A DNA stretch of 64,000 bases, taken from Methanomassiliicoccales archaeon (GTDB taxonomy: Archaea; Thermoplasmatota; Thermoplasmata; Methanomassiliicoccales; UBA472). The stretch spans positions 17,478 to 81,477 of the forward strand of contig JAVYMA010000007.1 in assembly GCA_038740345.1 (NCBI GenBank), given 5' to 3'. The notes under the pieces were generated by a model. That model ran no database searches, was not told the DNA's origin, and saw only the letters and a program-made list of their open reading frames with translations. Positions 53,758 to 63,032 of this stretch are shown here, one piece after another (the stretch's first letter is position 1; each line of letters starts with the position of its first letter). Position numbers and translations under genes: made by a program.

Positions 53758-53790
53758 CGCTTCGCTTCCCTATCTTCCTACTTCTCCCCA

Positions 53791-55056
53791 TCACTTCTTA
53801 TTAATCCCGAATTCTTTAGCTTCCCGTGAAGAACGACGCTGAGAGTATTCAATGAAGAAGGTCCCTAGCGAAGCGAAGGCGGTCGTGATGAGGATTATCA
53901 TCGTAGTAGAACCCAGAATGTAGTCCGATACCTCTCTGCTCATCACAGGGGCAGATGCAAGGACAGAGGCCATCACCGCGGCCGCTAACCCTCGGGGCAT
54001 CATAAAGAACAGGGCAAGCCTATCCCAGCGATTCCGCTTGCCCCTGGGATCGCTAATAAAGGTCACAAGCCAGCGCATCAGCATCAGGCTTGAGAATATT
54101 GTGACGGCGAGCAGAATGTCTATCCATCCCAGATCCATTACGGAGACCACTATGCCGAGATAGACGAAGAAGAAGGTGCGGACGAAGAATGTGATCTGAG
54201 TGTGGAATCCTTTTATCTCTTCATCACAGGAGAATCTTCCCTTTTTGAGCGCCAGCTTCCTCTCGAGATACTCATGGTTCCCTATTACCAACCCGAAAAC
54301 AAGAGCGGCTATGGACCCCCCGCCATCCCCGATCGGTAAAAGCTCGGTCAAGGAGAAAACCAATAGAAGAGCAGCGAGCGTTATCATGTAAGAGAATGGC
54401 TGTCTGGCCAAGAGACTGAGTAGGCGAAGCCAAGCGAGGCCAGCCACAAAGCCTATGGCCGAGGATACGAGGAATGACGATAGAAGAGACGATAACGTGC
54501 TTGCTATGTCTCCATTCCCTGTCCCTAAAACGACCAAAAGGGCCGATGCGACAGCAACCACCAAAACATCAGTCAATGCCGCTTCTAGAGTGACCATTAT
54601 CCTGGTTTCTTTTGCCACTTTCAGATGACTTATGAGAGGGATGACAATGGCGCCAGATGTCCCTCCTACGATTGCTCCCAGAAGCATTCCTTCCAGCAGG
54701 CTCCATCCCATGGATGTAGAAGCGACGACCGCTGTTACGAAGACAGAACAGATGAAGGCTGAAAGAGTGAATATGGAGGCTTTGGGGAAGGCGAACACTG
54801 TATCCCGAAAATGAAGATCCAGGCCAGCATCAAACATTATTATGGCAAGTGCCATCGCCGCAACAAAGGGTGTTATCGTTCCCAAATTGGTTGTGGCCGT
54901 TTCATCCACCACCCCTAGCATACCAGGTCCAAAAAGATAGCCGAGACCGATTAGAATCAGCACATCCGGAGCCTTAAATCTACGGAAGAGGTAATTAGAG
55001 GTGAAACCAATAAAAATGGCTGTAGATAGCGCTAAGAAGATGATGTAAATCTCCAC
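53791..55056 (-). CDS. Cation:proton antiporter, NhaP/CPA1 type
   Basis: About 422 residues, twelve or so helices. Helix 3-4 region MFDAGLDLHFRDTVF and helix 5-6 region ALTDVLVVAVASAL with the NhaP-like Asp. A loop GKRNRWDRLALFFMMPRGLAAAV carries the family's conserved Arg near the end. The start is uncertain: GTG at 55056 (EIYIIFLALS) is used, and a TTG at 55080 would add eight residues. Second Na+/H+-type antiporter in the window. Confidence 0.86.
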   Translation of the reverse strand: MEIYIIFLALSTAIFIGFTSNYLFRRFKAPDVLILIGLGYLFGPGMLGVVDETATTNLGTITPFVAAMALAIIMFDAGLDLHFRDTVFAFPKASIFTLSAFICSVFVTAVVASTSMGWSLLEGMLLGAIVGGTSGAIVIPLISHLKVAKETRIMVTLEAALTDVLVVAVASALLVVLGTGNGDIASTLSSLLSSFLVSSAIGFVAGLAWLRLLSLLARQPFSYMITLAALLLVFSLTELLPIGDGGGSIAALVFGLVIGNHEYLERKLALKKGRFSCDEEIKGFHTQITFFVRTFFFVYLGIVVSVMDLGWIDILLAVTIFSSLMLMRWLVTFISDPRGKRNRWDRLALFFMMPRGLAAAVMASVLASAPVMSREVSDYILGSTTMIILITTAFASLGTFFIEYSQRRSSREAKEFGINKK

Positions 55057-55176
55057 GGATACCAGTAGGTTATGCCGCAAGGTTTAGAAATAACTTGCCC
55101 GATGAACTAGGTGCTTGACATGAACATTTTGGGCTTTCATTTTTAACGTGGCAATAATTACCATATCGAGGGAACC

Positions 55177-56055
55177 ATGTTTCTCGACTACATAATCTTC
55201 GGCGACTTTACATTAGGGGACCTATTGGTCTTCGTTCTGGTAATCGCTATAACCATATTGGTAGCTCATCTAGCATATGCGCTCATCCGCGCTACGCTAC
55301 AACGGAACATATCCAAATCTTCGGCAAAGAGCGTGGCTCGGTTGGTGGAGTATGTCATTATTGCCATAGGCATTTACCTGGCATTCTTGGAAGTCCTGCA
55401 GCTGAACTTCACAGGTCTCCTTGTGTCTTTGGGCGTGGTCGGAATTGCTCTAGCTTTCGCATCCCAGCAAATCACTCAAAATGCCTTCGCGGGCATCATA
55501 TTCTCCTTCACTAGACCGATGCAGCTCGAGGATTGGGTGGAGGTGGGAGGCATGCCAGCGACGGGATTATCGAGAGTGAAAGATATCACCTTGATACACA
55601 CCGTTTTTCGAGATCTCGATGGCAGGATTCTCTATGTCCCAAACGCCTTCATCTTGAACAACAAGCTGCTCAATTACACCAAGGCGGGCTTCGTGGCAGT
55701 GAACATACCTCTACGATTGACCTCGGCTGAGAATTACGCCAGAGTAAAGGAGATAGTCCTGGAGGAAGCGGACGCTCATCCCAAGATCCTCCCTAAGGTC
55801 GTAGGCGAGGAGCGCAGGGCTATGACCAAGGTGCTGGAGATGGCCAGTTTCCGTTCGCTCTATGGGGGGAACAGAATTGATGAATCCATGTTCAATCCTC
55901 AAGTGAACATCTTAGACTTGCAAGGCACGAGAATAATCATGAACGTGAAGATCTGGATAAGGGAGCCTCAGAACAGGGAGAAAATCGTCTCTGAATTCCT
56001 GGAGAGGCTGCAAATAAGGCTGAAAGGAGATAATATAGAATTGGCAAATTCCTGA
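55177..56055 (+). CDS. MscS-family mechanosensitive channel
   Basis: 292 residues. Helices at about 10-38 and 55-75, then the pore helix VSLGVVGIALAFASQQITQN, the beta domain DWVEVGG, VFRDLDGRILYVPN and an alpha/beta vestibule. The Gly/Ala-rich pore lining and VPN turn are characteristic. Acts in osmotic down-shock release. ATG after GAGGGAACC. Confidence 0.92.
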   Translation: MFLDYIIFGDFTLGDLLVFVLVIAITILVAHLAYALIRATLQRNISKSSAKSVARLVEYVIIAIGIYLAFLEVLQLNFTGLLVSLGVVGIALAFASQQITQNAFAGIIFSFTRPMQLEDWVEVGGMPATGLSRVKDITLIHTVFRDLDGRILYVPNAFILNNKLLNYTKAGFVAVNIPLRLTSAENYARVKEIVLEEADAHPKILPKVVGEERRAMTKVLEMASFRSLYGGNRIDESMFNPQVNILDLQGTRIIMNVKIWIREPQNREKIVSEFLERLQIRLKGDNIELANS

Positions 56056-56151
56056 GAGTGTTTAGTCCACAGAAATGTCCGATTGCATAATGGCCTATGC
56101 TCGTTACTCAAGCCGCATAAGAGTATTTACCCCAATCACATTGAGGGTTCG

Positions 56152-57663
56152 ATGATAGGCAGGAAATCCCTGTTGATAGTTCTCAGCAGGGCCACCTCAG
56201 CTATATTAGGCTTCCTCGGCCTTTTCTTAATAACTCGATATTTCAGCGAGTCGGCCTATGGACAGATAGCATATACAATGTCTGTAGTAGGCATTTTCTT
56301 TGCCTTCGCCGACTTAGGGTTTTCCACAGCTCATATAAAGAGAATAAATGATGGCAGAGATCCCGGTGAGTGCCTCACCAGCTTCCTCGTCATCAAGCTC
56401 GCATTGGCGGTCGCGGCTGGCGCTTTGGCGTTATTGGCCATATGGATTTACAGCATGATCCTCGGAAGACCGTTGAGCGATATCTCAATTGAACTCATGC
56501 TGATCTTCGTCCTCTATTTCCTCTTCTTCCACATCTCCAATGTTGCCACGGCCACTTTCGATGCCTTTCAGCAGACGGCCAAAACACAGATAACATTGAT
56601 AATGGAGATGGCCGTGAGGGTGCCTCTAATCGTAATTTTGGCAATCCCAACGAGGGATACTCTAGTGCTTGCCATGTGCTACATGATGGGCGGGATGACA
56701 GTTCTGCTGGTAAGCGTGTTCCTTCTTTGGCGCCAAGGCATCGCCTTGAAAAAACCCAATCTGGTCCGCTCTTACGCGGAATTCGCCGCTCCGCTGGCCG
56801 TGGCAGTGGTGATTGGAGTCGTCTACGGGAACATCGACCGTGTCTCTATCGGCTTTTTCTGGAGCTCGACGGAAGTGGCGATTTATTCGGCGGCGCAGGC
56901 AATCATGAACATGCTCTTCGTCTTTGGCAGCGCCCTCAGCACTCTCCTTTTCCCAACTTTCTCTAGGATGCATAGCGACGGTGACAGTAGTGGTACTCGA
57001 GAGATTATAGAGAGAGGGGAGAGATACCTTCTGTATGTATTAACTCCAATCGTCTGCGTTTTTCTTGTATTTCCCTCCGTAATCGCTGTCGTGCTGCTAA
57101 GCGAAAAATATGCAGGTTCGGCTGCGGTTATGCAGATACTTTCTCTTAATGTCGTGGCATTGGCCATGGTAGGGGTCTACTCCACTCATGTGATTGCATC
57201 GAATCGCGCCAAGGAATTCGTTTGGATCTCTTTCATCCAGCTCGCTCTCCTAGCTACAGGTTTAATCATCTTCGTCCCTACCTCCTTCTTGGGCTTCCCC
57301 ATGCTCGGCCTGAGAGCCAAAGGAGCGGCGCTGGCGCTTCTCGTAACCACTTTTATCGGTGTGATTATCTACCGAATTATGATATGGAGAAATTTGCGCC
57401 TGGGATTCAATCGTCGCATCTTGTGGAATATTCCAGCGGCCGTGGTGGCTATCTCCCTCCTTTATCTATTTGGCATAGTCTATCAACCTGCCCGGTGGTA
57501 CGATGTCATTGCCTTGTGGGCCATATCTTCCGCAGGCTTCTATACTACTCTATACCTGATAGGGGATCTAAAGAAGGAGGATGTAAGATATTTCCTCGAA
57601 GTACTGAACCCCATTGAAATGGCCAGATATCTCAAATCGGAAATCAAAGGCAAAGACGATTAG
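56152..57663 (+). CDS. Flippase, Wzx/polysaccharide transport family
   Basis: 503 residues with about fourteen helices, starting GRKSLLIVLSRATSAILGFLGLF, the usual MATE-like oligosaccharide flippase start. Moves lipid-linked sugars across the membrane for N-glycans or surface polysaccharide. The ATG at 56152 is preferred over the earlier frame. Convergent with scpB, overlapping by 4 bp. Together with the two NDP-sugar sets and the terminal glycosyltransferase it suggests an active glycan pathway. Confidence 0.88.
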   Translation: MIGRKSLLIVLSRATSAILGFLGLFLITRYFSESAYGQIAYTMSVVGIFFAFADLGFSTAHIKRINDGRDPGECLTSFLVIKLALAVAAGALALLAIWIYSMILGRPLSDISIELMLIFVLYFLFFHISNVATATFDAFQQTAKTQITLIMEMAVRVPLIVILAIPTRDTLVLAMCYMMGGMTVLLVSVFLLWRQGIALKKPNLVRSYAEFAAPLAVAVVIGVVYGNIDRVSIGFFWSSTEVAIYSAAQAIMNMLFVFGSALSTLLFPTFSRMHSDGDSSGTREIIERGERYLLYVLTPIVCVFLVFPSVIAVVLLSEKYAGSAAVMQILSLNVVALAMVGVYSTHVIASNRAKEFVWISFIQLALLATGLIIFVPTSFLGFPMLGLRAKGAALALLVTTFIGVIIYRIMIWRNLRLGFNRRILWNIPAAVVAISLLYLFGIVYQPARWYDVIALWAISSAGFYTTLYLIGDLKKEDVRYFLEVLNPIEMARYLKSEIKGKDD

Positions 57664-58166
57664 CGTGTCGCAGCTTGCGATTCCATCCATCTTTTTATGT
57701 CCTCTTTCTTGGAGGAGGGGATTCCAAAATATTCGGGGAATTTTTTGCTTGTGGTGAGAAGGAGAGTCTGTCCGGTCTTCTTGGCGCTTATCAGGCCTGC
57801 TGAGCGCAGTACCCGCACGTGCTCATAGACTTCTGCGCCGAGTGTATCCGCAAGCTCGCTCTGCTTTAGCGGTTGATTATAGGCTATGTAGGCTGCGGTC
57901 TTTAAGACCTCCTTGGGAATCTCCACCTCTGCGAATTGCTTCCCCAGGGAAGAATAGTCCTTACGCAGCTGCATCGAATAGCGGATGCCTATCTTCACTA
58001 CCTCGATGGCGGAGTCTCTTTCGCAGTATTCACGCATTAGCTTCGATAGCGCTCTACGTATGACATTTTCGGATAGCTGTGTTGCCGCCTGAATCTCTGC
58101 CATGCGCAGAGGCTTGGAAGAGGCAAAGAGTACTGCTTCTACAGCTTTCACTGGATCCAAGTCCAA
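57660..58166 (-). CDS. scpB: Segregation and condensation protein B
   Basis: 168 residues with two winged-helix domains (AVEAVLFASSKPLRMAEIQ, and FAEVEIPKEVLKTAAYIAYNQPLKQSELADTLG). Dimeric kleisin-associated subunit of the SMC complex. TTG start one base after the scpA stop, with GGTGATG inside the end of scpA. Third gene of smc-scpA-scpB. Confidence 0.92.
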   Translation of the reverse strand: MDLDPVKAVEAVLFASSKPLRMAEIQAATQLSENVIRRALSKLMREYCERDSAIEVVKIGIRYSMQLRKDYSSLGKQFAEVEIPKEVLKTAAYIAYNQPLKQSELADTLGAEVYEHVRVLRSAGLISAKKTGQTLLLTTSKKFPEYFGIPSSKKEDIKRWMESQAATR

Positions 58167-58167
58167 T

Positions 58168-59067
58168 TCACATCACCGCATTGGGATGCTGTGCCTTCTC
58201 TGTCTCTTTCGCGTCCTCAAGCGTGCCTATGTCCCATGGCAGTTTGATCTCCAGGAAAATTTGGCCGTATGGCAGATCGTCCTGCCATATTGCGATCTTC
58301 CCATTCCTGGCTAAGAAGAGAAGCGAGACGAATACCGTTATCCTGTCCTCCTTTCCTCCGATAAAAAGATCCTCCAGAGCGACGGGGCCAGCACCACATT
58401 TCAAAATGCGCTTCCATACCTCTTCCACATCCCTTTCTAAATCCTCCGCATGGCTCTTAGGATCGAATTTCTGCTCAGCTGCCCTCATCGCCTCGCGCAT
58501 GCGGGCCCTCTGCTCTCGCCACTCTGCTTCCTGTCGAGCGGCTTCGAAGGCATCGAGCAACTCCACTAGGCTCACAGGCCTCTGCTGCTGATGCCTGACT
58601 GCTTCGCAGAGATCGATGCTCTCTGGGACATCCTCCAGAATACGGTCCGAACCATCGCAAGAGAAACATTCTTCTAAAGTATCGAAATCCCATTCCGAGC
58701 AGAAGATGTCAGATTTTTCCTCATTGGCAGCCAGCACCTCTTCGCTCTGCATTTTCAATATGCTCCATGCCATGAACACGAGCTTTCCCGCCACGATAAA
58801 ATTGATTTCCGAGTCGCGCATGCGTTGGAGATAAAGGTCAGTGAAAGAGACGAGATCCACGTCCCAAGGGTCGAAATTGTTGTTTAGAACGAGCTCGAAG
58901 ACGAGCTTGAGGGAATGATCCAAAGGATCTTTAGCTAATACGTCCTGACCTGACTGATACTCTCTAGCTATGGCCAAATAGCGATCCAGTTTAGCCTCGT
59001 CCTTCTCAGAGATCAAGGACTTATGGAACATGAGGTGCTCAAGGACTCCTTCTAAGCCCCGGCTCAT
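58168..59067 (-). CDS. scpA: Segregation and condensation protein A (kleisin)
   Basis: 299 residues. The N-terminal SMC-neck-binding part NNFDPWDVDLVSFTDLYLQRM is highly typical. The middle is acidic and variable, and the C-terminal winged helix (ALEDLFIGGKEDRITVFVSLLFLARNGKIAIWQ) binds the SMC head. The ATG overlaps the smc stop (ATGA). Confidence 0.93.
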   Translation of the reverse strand: MSRGLEGVLEHLMFHKSLISEKDEAKLDRYLAIAREYQSGQDVLAKDPLDHSLKLVFELVLNNNFDPWDVDLVSFTDLYLQRMRDSEINFIVAGKLVFMAWSILKMQSEEVLAANEEKSDIFCSEWDFDTLEECFSCDGSDRILEDVPESIDLCEAVRHQQQRPVSLVELLDAFEAARQEAEWREQRARMREAMRAAEQKFDPKSHAEDLERDVEEVWKRILKCGAGPVALEDLFIGGKEDRITVFVSLLFLARNGKIAIWQDDLPYGQIFLEIKLPWDIGTLEDAKETEKAQHPNAVM

Positions 59068-62000
59068 GCGCTTCCCTCCGCCTTCTCCTCGGGGATGCCC
59101 AGCTCTTCCTGGATGTCCTTGATGTCGCCGATATTGGGCCTCATTATCACGTTAGTTATGCCCGATTCACCTTTGGTCACTCCGATTATGTGATCTGCCT
59201 TGCTCAAGGTCACTTTGCGCAGAGAAATGACAACAAACTGTGCCGTGCGGGAGGACTTCTGCACGCGCTGAGCCACCATATCCGCGTTGACAGCATCGAG
59301 GAACATATCGACCTCATCCAAGAGATAGAAAGGCGACGGCTGATGCTGTTGCAGGGCGAAGATGAATGCCAGAGCGGCCAGGGATTTCTCCCCTCCGCTC
59401 AAGGCCTCGAGGCGCAGGACTTTGCCATTGCGAGGACGGACCTTCATTATCAGCCCTCCCTCGAATGGCTGCTCTGGGTTCTCTAGGATGAGCTCTGCCT
59501 CGCCCCCGCCGGAGAGCTCGGCGTAAGTGGTCTTGAAATTTTCGTTTATGGCCTCGAATACCTTCAAGAGGGCCTCTTTCTTCCTCTCATTGAGTTCTCT
59601 CATGAGCTTGAGGAGGTCCTTGCGCTGGGCCTCGAGACGTTCGCTTTCGGTTTTCAGCTCCTCATGGCGAGTACGCTTAGTTTCGTAGTCCTCTATGGCC
59701 CTCATGTTGACGGCGCCCATGCTGTTCAACATGCGCTCGCAAGAGGTCACGGTTTCTTTCAATTGCTCCAAAGTTGGAAGCGGCATTTGGGGCTTGAGAT
59801 CATAAGTGGCTATCTCAGCCTCTATCTCCTTCAAACGGTCTTCGGCCACTTTCTGCTTAGTAACCATCCCCAGGCTGATGTCGGCTGAAGTTTCTATCTT
59901 ATTCTGTAATCGATCCCGCTCGCTTTCCATTTGAGTCTTGAGACGGAAAAGCTCATCCCGTTGATCTCGAAGATTTTTCATTTCTTTCCCAAAGGATTCC
60001 TCCAGCTTTCGCAGGCCATTGAGCTCTACCGTCAATTTTATCCTTTTTTCTTCGGCTTGACGTAGCTCTGACCGGAGGAGTGATAATTTTTCCTCGATCT
60101 GCGTTTCCTCCTCATTTAAAGACTTGATTTGCTCCCTGAGCAACCTCAATTCCGCAGCCTTGGTCTCCTTAGCGGCCTTGGCTTCAGCTGCTTTTGCTGT
60201 CAGTTCCGCGACCTCTCCCTGGAGCTCGTTGATTCTCTTAGATAATTCCTTAGGAGCGAGCTCGATTATGCGCTTATTCGCTTTATCTTTATCATGCTTG
60301 CACTTTTCGAGCTCGGATGTCAATGCGTTTAGCATTGAATCATTTTCGGTCCTGGCCTTGATCGCCTGAGCAAGCTCGCATCGGCATCTACTCAATTCCT
60401 CTTCAAGCTGCTTAAGACGGGTGGCCACTTCCTTTCGGCGCTGCTCCATGGCAGAGATCTTGACCTCATTCACCGAGCCTGAAGTGTTCATCTCGCGAAG
60501 GGCAGATTCCACGGCTAAAAGGTCCGCTCGAACCTTACGCAGCTCCTCCTGGACACGTTCGGCATGCTCCGTGGTTTTTCGTAACTCTTCACCTAGCTCC
60601 TCTAGTTTACCCTTGGCAGATCCGAACTTCAGCTGAGTAGATTCGACGGCTCCTCCCACCATAGCTCCTGAGGCTTCTATTAAATCTCCTCCCAAGGTTA
60701 CCAGCCTGACTCCTCCCATCAGCCGACGGGCCTTATCGAGCGTATCTACCACCACTGTATCACCGAAGACATACCAGAATGCAGCGCGATATTTCTCCTC
60801 GAAGCGGACCAAGTCGATGGCGAAGCCCTCTGACTCCTTTTCCGCCATTATCGCCTTCCCGCGAGGCTTACCGTCGAGCATCTTATTCAGGGGAAGGAAG
60901 GTCGCTCTCCCTAGCCCGTTCTTCTTAAGATATTGAATCGCTGTCGCCGCTACCTCATCGTCGTCCACCACGATCGATTGCATCCTGCTGCCTGCGGCCA
61001 CATTCAGGGCAATCTCATATTTCGGATCCACTTCCGCCAATTCTGCTATGGTCCCATGGATGCCTTTTATCTCTCGGCGATCCCTGGCCTCCAACAGGGA
61101 GCGGACAGCACGATTGTAGCCTTTAGCTACGGATTCAGCTGCCTCCGCCTCCACCTTGAGCTGAGTGTATTCACGTGTGAGCCGTCTTATGGCCTGCTCT
61201 AAATCTTCAGCCTGCCGACTGAGTTTAACTTCCAAATTCTTCTTTTGGAACAGTTCCTCTTGCAGCGCTTTCAATCCATCGGTCGCATCCTTATCTGCCG
61301 ATTTTAGAGCTTTTATGTTGAAGTCTGCGTCGGAGATCTCGAACTCAAGGTTCTTTTTCCCCTCCTCGAGATTTAAAATTTCAGAGTTTAGGCGCTCAAC
61401 TTTGTCCTGCAACCGATCCTTTTCTATCAATAAGGCGCTCCGTTTTTCCTCCAAAACTTTGATTTTCTCGTCCAAAGAGGCGATTTGTCTGTTGAGCTCA
61501 CCTAGCTCGCCATCATTATGAGATATTTTTTCATGAGACTCCTTCAATTCAATTCTCTTCTTGTCTAGTGTGGTAAGAATATTGAGATATTCGGATTCCA
61601 TTTTTTGGAGTTGAGAACTGATATCGTTCGCCTGCTTCTCAATTGAAACTTTGTCTTTTCTGAGCGAATCCAATGACTCTTGAGAGTCTTTCAAATCAGA
61701 TTGTCCTCTCAAGATTTTCTCCTCTACTCTTGCCATCTCTATCTTAGTAGAGTCCATCTTTTCCTTCAGATCCTTGAGCTCGGCTCCCCCGCGACGCTCT
61801 ATCTCATTTTCTATTTGAGATGTCTTAGCCTCGAATTCAGCGATTTTAGTGGAATATTCAACCTTTTTTGCCTTGAGCGCTTCTATCTCCCTTTCATAAT
61901 CGGCTAGTTGCCTCTTAATCGAGTCGATCTCAATAAGAGCAGATTCCTTGCGCTTATGGGCCATTTGCACTTTGGCCATATTGAGCTTGTTTCTGGTTTC

Positions 62001-62663
62001 GACGTATTTTAGCGCTGCAGCCCTCTCGGCTTCGAGTTGCTTTATCTGCTTTGATAACTCCTCTAAAATAATCCCGATGCGCTCGATATTCTCCTCTGCG
62101 ACTTTTCGCTCAGATTCTGCCCTGTTAATCTCCTCATCATATTTGGTGATGCCTGATATATCGTCAAGTATACGCCTTCTGTCTATAGGAGACATGGTAA
62201 CGATTCGTGTAACATCTCCTTGTTGTACTAAATTATAACCGTCTGCGGATATTCTTGCATTTTGAAGAAGAAAATCGAATTCACTAAGGGATGATTTTCT
62301 ATCATTGACATAGAAATAAGAGTTATAGCCATCATTACTCTCGGAGAGCTTCACATACCGTGTCAATCTAACTATGTCTGAATCAACGGGCATGGCACGA
62401 TCATGATTATCGAATACCAATGATACGCGGCAATAGTCAGCGGGTTGCTTGCTTGGTCCACCATTGAAAATTAGGTCTGTCAGCTTTGATGCACGGAGAG
62501 CTTTGGAACTCTTAGGACCGAGAACAAAAAGTATAGCGTCGGAAATGTTGCTTTTGCCCGAGCCATTAGGACCGGTGACAGCGCTGAATCCTTCTAGAAA
62601 AGGTATTATCATCTTCTTTCCAAAGGACTTGAAATTCTCCAGCTCAAGCTGTTTTAGATACAT
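59064..62663 (-). CDS. smc: Chromosome segregation ATPase SMC
   Basis: 1199 residues. Walker A GPNGSGKSN (31-39), N-terminal coiled coil (about 165-500), hinge (about 510-650, with VAAGSRMQSIVVDDDE), C-terminal coiled coil, signature LSGGEKSLAAL and Walker B YLLDEVDMFLD. Forms the condensin-like ring with ScpA/ScpB. The ATG at 62663 has GGGAGG 6 nt upstream, and the family starts at MYLKQLELENFKSFG, so nine upstream residues are dropped. Confidence 0.96.
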   Translation of the reverse strand: MYLKQLELENFKSFGKKMIIPFLEGFSAVTGPNGSGKSNISDAILFVLGPKSSKALRASKLTDLIFNGGPSKQPADYCRVSLVFDNHDRAMPVDSDIVRLTRYVKLSESNDGYNSYFYVNDRKSSLSEFDFLLQNARISADGYNLVQQGDVTRIVTMSPIDRRRILDDISGITKYDEEINRAESERKVAEENIERIGIILEELSKQIKQLEAERAAALKYVETRNKLNMAKVQMAHKRKESALIEIDSIKRQLADYEREIEALKAKKVEYSTKIAEFEAKTSQIENEIERRGGAELKDLKEKMDSTKIEMARVEEKILRGQSDLKDSQESLDSLRKDKVSIEKQANDISSQLQKMESEYLNILTTLDKKRIELKESHEKISHNDGELGELNRQIASLDEKIKVLEEKRSALLIEKDRLQDKVERLNSEILNLEEGKKNLEFEISDADFNIKALKSADKDATDGLKALQEELFQKKNLEVKLSRQAEDLEQAIRRLTREYTQLKVEAEAAESVAKGYNRAVRSLLEARDRREIKGIHGTIAELAEVDPKYEIALNVAAGSRMQSIVVDDDEVAATAIQYLKKNGLGRATFLPLNKMLDGKPRGKAIMAEKESEGFAIDLVRFEEKYRAAFWYVFGDTVVVDTLDKARRLMGGVRLVTLGGDLIEASGAMVGGAVESTQLKFGSAKGKLEELGEELRKTTEHAERVQEELRKVRADLLAVESALREMNTSGSVNEVKISAMEQRRKEVATRLKQLEEELSRCRCELAQAIKARTENDSMLNALTSELEKCKHDKDKANKRIIELAPKELSKRINELQGEVAELTAKAAEAKAAKETKAAELRLLREQIKSLNEEETQIEEKLSLLRSELRQAEEKRIKLTVELNGLRKLEESFGKEMKNLRDQRDELFRLKTQMESERDRLQNKIETSADISLGMVTKQKVAEDRLKEIEAEIATYDLKPQMPLPTLEQLKETVTSCERMLNSMGAVNMRAIEDYETKRTRHEELKTESERLEAQRKDLLKLMRELNERKKEALLKVFEAINENFKTTYAELSGGGEAELILENPEQPFEGGLIMKVRPRNGKVLRLEALSGGEKSLAALAFIFALQQHQPSPFYLLDEVDMFLDAVNADMVAQRVQKSSRTAQFVVISLRKVTLSKADHIIGVTKGESGITNVIMRPNIGDIKDIQEELGIPEEKAEGSA

Positions 62664-62696
62664 GCGCAGCCTCCCTGTAGGAGGGGGCAAGCTTAT

Positions 62697-62718
62697 AAGC
62701 TCTTAAATCTAAGAGCTT
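62697..62718. repeat. Perfect inverted repeat in the smc promoter region
   Basis: AAGCTCTTA (62697-62705) and TAAGAGCTT (62710-62718) with a 4-nt spacer. It overlaps the TATA-like CTTATAAG/TTTAAG elements upstream of smc, so it could be an operator for a dimeric regulator. Confidence 0.6.
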
Positions 62719-62740
62719 GTTTCGGCATCCCATCCTATAA

Positions 62741-62758
62741 GTCCGACATCTGTCGGAC
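62741..62758. repeat. Perfect palindrome at the composition boundary
   Basis: GTCCGACA and TGTCGGAC with a 2-nt spacer. It is GC-rich and sits directly before the extremely AT-rich stretch. It could be an operator, a terminator stem or a junction mark. Confidence 0.6.
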
Positions 62759-63032
62759 GAGATGAGTATTGGTGTAAAAGTATATAATAATTATCCATTA
62801 TCAAAATAATTAAATAAATAATTATACAATAAATTAATTATAATATTAGTTTTATATAATAATAAAAAATATATAAAGTAGACTCAATTAATAAATATTG
62901 TTTATTAATACATTATTTATATTTTTATTATTTTGAATAATATAAAAATAATTATTTATAATATATAATATTTATTAATAAAAGTAAATTAGTAAATTAT
63001 TTTTAATTGCTCACTTATAAAACTGCGAAAAA

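Larger units (their letters stand above)
62664..63032. other. smc upstream region and extremely AT-rich spacer
   Basis: From about 62760 to 63030 almost every base is A or T (GC roughly one in ten by eye), with many TTAATAAT/ATAATTAT runs and no ORF. The change from the moderate-GC genome to the left is abrupt. It precedes the AT-rich glycosyltransferase. Confidence 0.7.
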
